NCBI GenBank assembly: GCA_944393165.1
Contig: CALXZF010000031.1
Location: 1 to 9,760 of the forward strand
Source of the DNA: an uncultured Clostridia bacterium
Lineage (GTDB): Bacteria > Bacillota_A > Clostridia > TANB77 > CAG-508
Direction of reading: 5' to 3'
Length of the DNA stretch: 9,760 bases
Part shown: one piece after another, positions 1 to 4,526 of the stretch
How the letters are laid out: the number at the start of each line of letters is the position of its first letter
Position numbering within the stretch: position 1 is the first letter of the stretch
Notes under the pieces: model-generated
The model's input: only the letters and a program-made list of their open reading frames with translations
What the model was told of the DNA's origin: nothing
Database searches by the model: none
Translations under genes and position numbers: made by a program

Positions 1-323
1 TAAAAGATAATGAAATCGGAAGTTTGAAAAATGAACTATCTACTAAAGACAAGATTATATGTAAATTACAAACTGAAAAAGAAAAACTTAAACAAGAATT
101 GCAGAAATTCAAAGGATTTTGGCGTAGCTTAATGAAACATTTTCAAAATAAAATTGGATTTGATAAAGATGAGAATTATAAATATGTTAGTGATGATTTA
201 TATAAAAATGGCATTTTTGATGATAATGACAATGTAATAGCTAATAATGTTAGAAGAAAAGTAAAAACAACAGATGAAATAGTAAATTTAAAAGGTAGAA
301 AGAAAAATGATACAAGGTTTTAA
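1..323 (+). CDS. C-terminal fragment of a probable MobV-type plasmid mobilization/recombination (Mob/Pre) protein, cut by the window edge
   Basis: The frame is open from the first base, with codons starting at position 3, so the gene begins outside the window and no internal start needs to be chosen. A TTG at 24 is in frame but need not be used. The visible part starts with a charged, probably coiled-coil stretch rich in K, E and Q. It continues with a W-R-S-L-M-K-H-F segment and an acidic tail containing DDLYKNGIFDDNDN. From memory of the family, this layout (coiled coil, then 'FDKDE..Y..V..D.Y..GI.DD.D') is typical of the C-terminus of MobV/Pre relaxases of low-GC Gram-positives, which nick and transfer small plasmids and integrated elements. 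The catalytic N-terminal domain is not visible, so the assignment is inference from the tail only. It could instead be another coiled-coil mobile-element protein. A small gene follows 14 bases downstream. Confidence 0.5.
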   Translation, partial: KDNEIGSLKNELSTKDKIICKLQTEKEKLKQELQKFKGFWRSLMKHFQNKIGFDKDENYKYVSDDLYKNGIFDDNDNVIANNVRRKVKTTDEIVNLKGRKKNDTRF

Positions 324-337
324 TATGGAGGTTAAGT

Positions 338-637
338 ATGGAAAGTGAAAAAGTTAAATATTTAATAGATATGATAAATGATATGGATATAAAGGATAAA
401 TTGAGATTAGCAATATGTATGAGTAAAAGCGAATGGGCGGGTCTTATATATAATACTAAAGAAAATTATGAAAAATTTGATATTATGTTAAAAAGTATAG
501 ATGAAGAATATAGAACTACACTAATAAATTTTGGAAAATATAAAATTGTAATGTTTGCAATGGCTAAACTTATGGAAATGAAAACAACAGAGCAGAATAA
601 GGTGGCTTTATATTTATTTAATTCTATAATTTTTTGA
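338..637 (+). CDS. Small hypothetical protein (99 aa), downstream of the mob-like gene
   Basis: The ATG start is supported by a strong SD site, GGAGG at 327-331, seven bases upstream. The SD lies just after the stop of the preceding gene, so the two are probably cotranscribed. The product is soluble-looking and largely helical, with alternating charged and hydrophobic residues (MESEKVKYLIDMINDMDIKDKLRLAICMSK at its start, written here as it helps recognition only in part). No signal peptide, membrane segment or catalytic motif is visible. I do not recognise the family. Position suggests an accessory gene of the same mobile element, but no function can be given. Confidence 0.6.
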   Translation: MESEKVKYLIDMINDMDIKDKLRLAICMSKSEWAGLIYNTKENYEKFDIMLKSIDEEYRTTLINFGKYKIVMFAMAKLMEMKTTEQNKVALYLFNSIIF

Positions 638-693
638 GATTTAAAGATAAAAAAGCGATATTTTAGAGAAAGTAGGATAAATTAACATAACTC

Positions 694-722
694 TTGATTT
701 CTGTCAGATTTTATGATAAAAT
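694..722 (+). promoter_or_regulatory. Sigma-A type promoter for the P-loop gene
   Basis: The -35 box TTGATT (694-699) is separated by exactly 17 bases from a -10 box TAAAAT (717-722). An extended -10 TG lies at 714-715. Transcription would start near 729 and give a leader of about 45 bases before the ATG at 774. This makes the P-loop gene a separate transcription unit from the mob-like genes. Confidence 0.55.
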
Positions 723-773
723 TTATAAAGATTATTTTAATATTACAAATTAATAAGATTGGAGTAAGCATTA

Positions 774-1763
774 ATGGGAAAGAAAAAATCAAGTGGAACT
801 AAATACAAAAGCGAAGAAGATGTATATGAAGATTTACAAAGATTAATGCAAGTGTGGAAAAGGAATGGTACTCAAAATTTATTCTCAAAAAGAAGTTATT
901 TGAGTTCAGTAAAAACAGACTTTAGGTCTCCTAGAATATGCCAAATTGTATTTTCAAATCCAGACATATTTAATTTTGAAGAAGAAATTAAATACATACC
1001 AATGGAATTGATGTCAGAAGAATTTCTAATTCAAATGGTTTATGATAAACCTAAACTATTATGTTCAAGAGATGAAAGAGGTTCCAGAACAATATCAATT
1101 CCAGAAGAGAAACAAACTTTACCTGTGTTGGTAGCTTTTGAATTAGGAAAAAGAAGATATGAAAAATTTTCTGCTATGCAATGGGGACAGTGGGGAGAAA
1201 AAATACCATACACAGATAGGTCACTTGAATTTAGAAAAACAATTACAGATATAGCAGATAAAGTAGAAGATAAAATAGGAACTAATAACTTAAAACATTC
1301 ACAATCTTTTAAAGAAACAGATGAAAGAGATGCATTTATTAATGAATTAGTAACTTCAATACAAGAGGAATCAACTTCAGTTGCATTACAGCCAGATGAA
1401 CACTACAAACCAAAATACACACATTTAGATTATAACTCTGATAAAAAAATGTTAATATTAGTATCTGGTTATGCAGATTCTGGAAAAACAACATTCTCTC
1501 GCTATTTAGCTAGTACAATAGATGGTGCAATTTGTTTTGATTCTGATCAACTATTAGAACGTGGTTTATTGGATTCAAAGCTTTCACAATTAGTAAGACC
1601 AGACGATAATGTAGTAATATTTTCTGACCTAGATGCATTTAATTTTTTTAGACCTCAAGAAATAAATGATGCAATGGGAAATGCTAATATTTTAAAAGTA
1701 TATATAAAGCCATCTTCTATAAAAAGAATGTTACATCATTCTAAATATAGACAACGGAGCTGA
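774..1763 (+). CDS. P-loop NTPase/kinase-like protein, broken by a frameshift at its 3' end
   Basis: ATG start with GGAG at 761-764 as SD, nine bases upstream. The first ~220 residues form a domain I do not recognise, with W28, a W-G-Q-W-G motif near 137-141, and a charged linker at 160-220. The C-terminal part is a P-loop domain: a hydrophobic strand (LILVS) leads into a Walker A GYADSGKT at 232-239 with K238. FDSDQL follows at 255-260, and a probable Walker B strand VVIFSDLD at 280-287. The arrangement resembles small P-loop kinases (AAA_33, polynucleotide-kinase or zeta-toxin type), with a DxD-like motif after the P-loop. The frame ends abruptly in YRQRS at 1761-1763. The next frame continues with a matching C-terminus to 2055, so the intact protein would be about 426 residues. 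Substrate unknown; phosphotransfer is only an inference from the fold signature. Confidence 0.7.
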   Translation: MGKKKSSGTKYKSEEDVYEDLQRLMQVWKRNGTQNLFSKRSYLSSVKTDFRSPRICQIVFSNPDIFNFEEEIKYIPMELMSEEFLIQMVYDKPKLLCSRDERGSRTISIPEEKQTLPVLVAFELGKRRYEKFSAMQWGQWGEKIPYTDRSLEFRKTITDIADKVEDKIGTNNLKHSQSFKETDERDAFINELVTSIQEESTSVALQPDEHYKPKYTHLDYNSDKKMLILVSGYADSGKTTFSRYLASTIDGAICFDSDQLLERGLLDSKLSQLVRPDDNVVIFSDLDAFNFFRPQEINDAMGNANILKVYIKPSSIKRMLHHSKYRQRS

Positions 1764-2055
1764 TATTGATTCATATACTACTCATTATGAGAGTTTTCAC
1801 AAAAATCATAATTTAGGTATGGATGTAACCGTCACAAATGACTATACTAGAGATAGCATGCTAAGGTGCTGTGATGAAGTAATTGATATGATAAATAAGT
1901 TATTTGGCACTCAGGAAGTAGCTAAACCTTCTCCTAGAAAATCAGCTAGTGATTTATTAGAAGAATTGGGAGCTTCAAGAATAGAAGAAGGAGCTACTCG
2001 AGTAGAAAATTGTGAATTATTTAAGCCACAAATAGTAGAAGATTTTGAAAAATAA
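1764..2055 (+). pseudogene. Out-of-frame C-terminal part of the P-loop gene
   Basis: The reading frame +1 relative to the upstream gene is open from 1723 to the TAA at 2053-2055. It encodes NGADIDSYTTHYESFH, then a strand-like MDVTVTND and a helix ending in an acidic tail. The overlap of the two frames (1723-1763) brackets the shift. Reading R (1749-1751) and then AAC at 1753 gives SKYR-NGADID, which looks like a continuous kinase lid followed by the last strand and helix of a P-loop fold. The first internal ATG (1819) has no SD, so this is unlikely to be an independent gene. A real one-base insertion or two-base deletion, a sequencing error, or a programmed +1 shift would all produce this picture. 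No obvious slippery sequence is seen. Confidence 0.65.
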
Positions 2056-2067
2056 GAAAGGTAAAAA

Positions 2068-2292
2068 ATGATTACATCTAAAATTTATAAAGAATTGTAT
2101 GAAATATTAAGTTATATGGACAAAGTAACTGTAATGAAAATTCCTATAGAGATATTACAGACTATAAAAAATAAAAAAGATAATAGATATATAACCCAAA
2201 TAGATAAAAACGATATATTTAATGAAAAGAATGTTAATAGAGAGACTATTGATTTATTATGTTATTTTCATAAACATTATTGGTGCAAATAA
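2068..2292 (+). CDS. Small hypothetical protein (74 aa) ending in a YWC-type motif
   Basis: ATG start preceded by an AGAAAGG SD (about 2056-2062), 12 bases after the stop of the P-loop gene, so probably cotranscribed with it. The product is basic, with K-I-P at residues 24-26, a central K/N-rich loop, and a C-terminal helix ending YFHKHYWCK. From memory, short uncharacterised proteins of this build (KIP near the N-terminal third, a C-terminal helix ending in YW plus a polar tail) recur in Clostridia near accessory loci. That is recollection, not a search. No membrane segment or catalytic motif is seen. Function unknown. Confidence 0.6.
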   Translation: MITSKIYKELYEILSYMDKVTVMKIPIEILQTIKNKKDNRYITQIDKNDIFNEKNVNRETIDLLCYFHKHYWCK

Positions 2293-2300
2293 ATCTTTAC

Positions 2301-2340
2301 ATTTATAAGGAGTGAATACAATCCTTATCGTAAATTTTAC
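2301..2340 (+). terminator. Possible weak terminator after the 74-aa gene
   Basis: Inverted repeat ATAAGGA (2305-2311) / TCCTTAT (2322-2328) with a 10-base loop, followed after a short gap by a T-rich stretch (2331-2348). The stem is short and AT-rich and the T tract is interrupted, so this is tentative. Confidence 0.3.
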
Positions 2341-2358
2341 ATTTTATTTGAATAATGT

Positions 2359-2387
2359 TTGACATTCCTTAAAAATCTGTGTATAAT
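2359..2387 (+). promoter_or_regulatory. Perfect consensus sigma-A promoter for a small RNA
   Basis: TTGACA (2359-2364), 17-base spacer, TATAAT (2382-2387): both hexamers match the consensus at all six positions. The predicted start is near 2394. No convincing gene follows; about 45 bases later there is a terminator hairpin. The natural product is therefore a short untranslated RNA. Confidence 0.8.
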
Positions 2388-2393
2388 AAATAT

Positions 2394-2480
2394 AGAAAAT
2401 GACAATCCACAAACGTGGTTTTGCCAGATATATTGAGAAAACTCACATCTACCTTGCAAAGTACAGATGTGAGTTTTTAT
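2394..2480 (+). ncRNA. Candidate antitoxin small RNA facing the 37-aa peptide gene
   Basis: Predicted transcript of about 85 nt from the consensus promoter to the T tract of the hairpin at 2438-2477. It contains a small hairpin (CCAC 2407-2410 / GTGG 2415-2418), the 12-mer GTGGTTTTGCCA (2415-2426), and the terminator stem-loop. It runs toward the hydrophobic-peptide gene on the other strand. The two transcripts meet at a shared terminator, so they are fully complementary over about 40 bases there. A further 7-nt complementarity exists between CACATCT (2444-2450) and the peptide mRNA leader (2642-2648). This is the layout of par/Fst-like type I antitoxin RNAs, where the terminator loops make the first contact. 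The role is inferred, not shown. Confidence 0.6.
2438..2477. terminator. Bidirectional intrinsic terminator shared by two convergent small transcripts
   Basis: A perfect 13-bp stem (2438-2450 with 2465-2477; core ACTCACATCT / AGATGTGAGT) encloses a 14-base loop. It is flanked by A runs on the left and T runs on the right, so both strands give a stem followed by U residues (TTTTTATTATTT on +, TTTTCTC on -). It would end the + strand small RNA and the - strand peptide mRNA. Confidence 0.75.
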
Positions 2481-2593
2481 TATTTATGTAGTTGCTTATC
2501 AACCCAGCTCTTATACAGAACTGCTGTCAAGGCAACGTTTAATGTTAAAGATAACATTAAAGATATTATAAAAAATAGTATCACTTTAACCAT
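2480..2593 (-). CDS. 37-aa hydrophobic peptide, candidate type I (membrane) toxin
   Basis: Read on the - strand from ATG at 2593, the product starts MVKVILFFIISLMLS, continues through one membrane-spanning segment (about residues 4-26) and ends in a polar, basic tail KSWVDKQLHK. A near-perfect SD, GGTGGTGAT (2598-2606), matches the anti-SD and favours this start over the in-frame ATG at 2599, which lies inside the SD (that start would give 39 residues). Stop is TAA at 2480-2482, directly before the bidirectional terminator. Single-span peptides of 30-40 residues with a charged C-terminus, opposed by a convergent small RNA, are the hallmark of type I toxins (Fst, TxpA/BsrG, clostridial holin-like toxins), which damage the membrane. 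I cannot place the peptide in a named family, and toxicity is inferred. Confidence 0.65.
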   Translation of the reverse strand: MVKVILFFIISLMLSLTLNVALTAVLYKSWVDKQLHK

Positions 2594-2601
2594 AAACATC
2601 A

Positions 2602-2635
2602 CCACCCTTTCTACGAAGATTCGTAAAATTGGTGG
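2602..2635 (-). promoter_or_regulatory. Hairpin in the peptide mRNA leader that masks its SD
   Basis: In the - strand RNA, CCACC (2635-2631) can pair with GGTGG (2606-2602), which is the core of the SD. The inner arm is TACGAA/TTCGTA (2625-2620 with 2617-2612). The closed form would block ribosome entry. An alternative hairpin just upstream, GTGG-TTTTG-CCAC (2644-2632), uses the same CCAC and would free the SD. SD-sequestering leaders are common in type I toxin mRNAs. The pairing is read by eye; no folding energy was calculated. Confidence 0.5.
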
Positions 2636-2674
2636 CAAAACCACATCTGCTTATCATCATTTCCTATGTTAGTT

Positions 2675-2703
2675 AGTATAACATACATTTTATAATAAAG
2701 CAA
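2675..2703 (-). promoter_or_regulatory. Promoter for the 37-aa peptide mRNA
   Basis: On the - strand, TTGCTT (2703-2698), 17-base spacer, TATACT (2680-2675). Predicted start near 2668, giving a leader of about 75 nt and a total transcript of about 230 nt down to the shared terminator. It is weaker than the perfect promoter of the opposing small RNA, as expected where antitoxin RNA should exceed toxin mRNA. Confidence 0.55.
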
Positions 2704-2785
2704 TAGAAAGCAAACAAATATTTGTAAAATATTTTAATGAAATTACTTGATTTTATTTAGTAATCTGTTAATATATTTATAAACT

Positions 2786-2805
2786 GATTGATAAGTATAT
2801 CAATC
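2786..2805. repeat. 8-bp dyad of unknown role
   Basis: GATTGATA (2786-2793) and TATCAATC (2798-2805) separated by four bases. It lies between the peptide promoter and the next terminator. It may be an operator-like site or a small hairpin. There is no T tract and no promoter beside it to decide. Confidence 0.4.
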
Positions 2806-2855
2806 GTCAAGAGTGTCCAAAAAGTTGTAAATAACTACTTCTTCGGCACCATATT

Positions 2856-2884
2856 AAAAGGCTAACGAAGTTAGTCTTTTTTTC
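2856..2884 (+). terminator. Intrinsic terminator-like hairpin
   Basis: AAAAGGCTAAC (2856-2866) pairs with GTTAGTCTTTT (2870-2880), 11 bp with one G-U pair and a GAA loop, followed by more T (to 2883). It is clean and strong on the + strand and also workable on the - strand (T run from 2859 to 2856). No recognised gene ends just upstream, so the transcript it terminates is unknown. Confidence 0.65.
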
Positions 2885-2899
2885 GTATATTAACGAGAG

Positions 2900-2950
2900 G
2901 ACTTGAAAAGGAGTGGTCAAGTTTCAAGTCAGTTAAGGCTGACTTGAAAC
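2900..2950. repeat. Three-arm inverted repeat with two mutually exclusive stems
   Basis: GTTTCAAGTCAG (2921-2932) and CTGACTTGAAAC (2939-2950) form a perfect 12-bp stem with a six-base loop. A third arm, GACTTGAAA (2900-2908), can instead pair with TTTCAAGTC (2922-2930). The RNA or single-stranded DNA could therefore switch between two folds. No T tract follows, so it is not an ordinary terminator. It sits in a stretch with no gene, 160 bases before the next coding region. A role as a structured leader, attachment or replication hairpin cannot be decided. Confidence 0.6.
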
Positions 2951-3031
2951 GCAGACAAAAACTGTCCCTAATGTTCATAATTGAAAAATGTAAGTAGCAG
3001 TATCGCCTTATGTAATAAGTATTTTTATATA

Positions 3032-3060
3032 TTGCAAATATTCGAAGATACTGTTACAAT
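3032..3060 (+). promoter_or_regulatory. Promoter for the 289-aa unknown protein
   Basis: TTGCAA (3032-3037), 17-base spacer, TACAAT (3055-3060); start near 3067. A dyad CAGTATC (2998-3004) / GATACTG (3047-3053) has its right arm inside the spacer, so a repressor contact is conceivable but unproven. Leader of about 44 nt with AAGGAG at 3094-3099. Confidence 0.55.
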
Positions 3061-3110
3061 ATTAAAAAGAGTTGAGCCAAAGATGAATTTAACAAGGAGA
3101 AAAATGAAAT

Positions 3111-3980
3111 ATGAAAGAATTAGATGTTAAAGAATGTGAATTTAAGAATCTAGAAAGCTGTTATCATTTAACCAGAGGTGTCCATGAAGATAGTATTTCA
3201 GAAAATGGATTAGGTGCTAATATAGGAATAAGAAGTAAAGATGGATTAGGAAATGAAAAAACATCTAAAGTATTTTTTGCGAAATCATTAGAAGGGGCGT
3301 TAATATTTTTAAATAGAAATTTGAATATTTTTTATTCAGCTGCTAAGCATAACGATTTTACCGTATTTATAGGAGCTTTGAAAGATGACAGTCCAGAATT
3401 GTATGAACAAATTTTCGCAAATATGGCACATGATAACATGTCTGAAAAAGAGTTGGCAGAAGTTGCTTTGGCATTAGGCAAATTGTATTTAGAAAGAGGA
3501 ATTTATTATAAATTAGATTTAAAACATTGTACTAGAGAAGAGTTTCAAAATATGAATGCACAAGAACAAGATAAAATTGATTATTTTACTGATGATATTA
3601 ATGAAGAACGACCTGATGAACATCCATTAATAAGTAATATGCATACAAAATCTGGCAGAGGTGTGAAACCAAGTCAAATGGCATTAATGACAGCTAATGG
3701 AAAAAAGTCAGCGCTAGATATTGCCCTTAGTATGTGTGATGCTTATAGAACACTCCATCCCGGGAAATCTCTACCAGTATTAGAATATAAGAACGGAAGT
3801 AAAGATAGACCACTTTTAGAGATGTTATTCACAAGAATGAAAGAAAAAAGTACGCAACAATTAGGCAAGGAAACTCTAGAAGAACAAAAAAATATCACTT
3901 TATTAAGTCAAATAAAAGACGAACTGGTAAGACAAGAAAAAGAAATTACTAATCCTCGCGAAAATACACAAGATATATAG
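3111..3980 (+). CDS. Unknown protein (289 aa), possible ADP-ribosyltransferase-like N-terminus
   Basis: ATG start with AAGGAG (3094-3099) eleven bases upstream, a slightly long spacing. An ATG at 3104 is closer but opens only a 9-codon frame. The N-terminal 70 residues read CYHLTRG (17-23), ISENGLGANIG (29-39), RS (41-42), KVFFAKSLEGAL (53-64). This 'YH-T...I..NGL...IG..S......KVFF..' pattern resembles the entry strand and loop of ART-fold families (DarT, KptA, PARP-like), and I recall similar unannotated proteins in gut Clostridia. No clear H-Y-E triad can be assigned. A second conserved-looking patch is HTKSGRGVKPSQMALM (178-193). The C-terminus (240-289) is charged and probably coiled coil. 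No signal peptide or membrane segment, so cytoplasmic. It has its own promoter, lies in the accessory half, and could be a toxin, effector or defence protein; that is inference only. Confidence 0.7.
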   Translation: MKELDVKECEFKNLESCYHLTRGVHEDSISENGLGANIGIRSKDGLGNEKTSKVFFAKSLEGALIFLNRNLNIFYSAAKHNDFTVFIGALKDDSPELYEQIFANMAHDNMSEKELAEVALALGKLYLERGIYYKLDLKHCTREEFQNMNAQEQDKIDYFTDDINEERPDEHPLISNMHTKSGRGVKPSQMALMTANGKKSALDIALSMCDAYRTLHPGKSLPVLEYKNGSKDRPLLEMLFTRMKEKSTQQLGKETLEEQKNITLLSQIKDELVRQEKEITNPRENTQDI

Positions 3981-4058
3981 AAAATATGCAGATAGATGTA
4001 GTGAACTATTGGAAATATTAAATCTAAGATTTTTTAATTATTAAGTTCATTATATTCT

Positions 4059-4421
4059 CTAAATTATATTATATGTATTTTCTTCATCACCATTTTCTTC
4101 AATCGGTATTAGACTGTCTTTAATTAAAAATTCTTTTAAAATAATATTCTCATGGGTTGAAATATGATTAACTACAAAAAATCCCATTATTCCTAACATG
4201 ATTGAGATAATTAAAAATAGAAGAGATTTTTTAATAAATTTCTTCTTTTTTATACTAGTAATAAAATATACAATAGAAGCTATAAATAAACCAATTGTAG
4301 TAACTGGATATAGAATAGAAATTCCTATTACTGCTATAGTAACGCCTACTCTTAATAAAATATAGATTAGAAAAATGGGAATTAATATTCCCATTAGTAC
4401 TATTATGGAAAATCCTCCCAT
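4059..4421 (-). CDS. Small multi-pass membrane protein (120 aa), function unknown
   Basis: ATG at 4421 with a strong SD GGAGGG (4433-4428) six bases upstream. The protein is mostly membrane: hydrophobic segments at about 5-23, 26-55 (long enough for one or two spans) and 64-86. A basic loop SIKKKKFIKK (56-65) is predicted to lie in the cytoplasm. The tail (90-120) is acidic and polar. No family motif is recognised. It lies 105 bases after the deacetylase on the same strand, with no clear terminator between, so they may share a transcript. It converges with the 289-aa gene across a short gap (3981-4058) in which no convincing terminator is visible. Confidence 0.65.
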   Translation of the reverse strand: MGGFSIIVLMGILIPIFLIYILLRVGVTIAVIGISILYPVTTIGLFIASIVYFITSIKKKKFIKKSLLFLIISIMLGIMGFFVVNHISTHENIILKEFLIKDSLIPIEENGDEENTYNII

Positions 4422-4450
4422 AGCTTTCCCTCCATAAATTCTTCTGTTTT

Positions 4451-4511
4451 AAGTAATTTCTTCGAAGAACGAGCGATTAAAATTGCCCTTACATTCTTTC
4501 ATAAATTACTT
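4451..4511. repeat. Nested inverted repeats between deacetylase and small membrane protein genes
   Basis: An outer pair AAGTAATTT (4451-4459) / AAATTACTT (4503-4511) encloses a perfect 12-base palindrome TTCTTCGAAGAA (4458-4469). It also encloses an imperfect hairpin GCGATT/AATTGC (around 4472-4486). There is no T tract, so it is not a standard terminator. It could stabilise or process the mRNA, or the palindrome could be an operator for the downstream gene. Confidence 0.45.
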
Positions 4512-4526
4512 TACACTATCATTCAT

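Larger units (their letters stand above)
2415..2644. repeat. 12-bp perfect inverted repeat framing the small two-RNA locus
   Basis: GTGGTTTTGCCA at 2415-2426 and its exact reverse complement at 2633-2644. Because the two RNAs run toward each other, both carry the same 12-mer at nearly the same distance from their 5' ends (about +21 and +24). The copies are therefore identical, not complementary, between the RNAs. Read-through of either RNA past the terminator would let its 3' end pair with its own 5' end. Confidence 0.7.

Noticed and set aside
2415..2672. 85-codon + strand open frame across the small two-RNA locus
   Set aside because: It begins with a GTG without SD, runs through the terminator hairpin and is antisense to the 37-aa peptide. 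It reads like chance coding over structured DNA.
2345..2720. CRISPR-like repeats
   Set aside because: The repeats present are a single inverted pair and one 7-base direct match, with no regular spacing.
2803..2853. 17-codon - strand stretch reading YGAEEVVIYNFLDTLDD before a stop
   Set aside because: A stop codon lies immediately upstream in frame and there is no start. It is too short to separate from chance, though a C-terminal gene fragment is possible.
2810..2970. Possible insertion-sequence ends around GTGTCCAAAAAGTTGT and GACAAAAACTGTCCC
   Set aside because: The two do not form a convincing terminal inverted repeat, no target duplication is visible and no transposase lies between them.
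2875..2997. 40-codon + strand open stretch containing RGLEKEWSSFKSVKADLKRR
   Set aside because: It looks somewhat protein-like, but it has no usable start or SD and overlaps the 12-bp inverted repeat. It could be a gene remnant; evidence is too thin to list it.
3981..4058. Terminator between the convergent 289-aa and 120-aa genes
   Set aside because: Only short AT-only or six-base complementarities (TGAACT/AGTTCA, AAATCT/AGATTT) are present, without a good stem-loop plus T tract.
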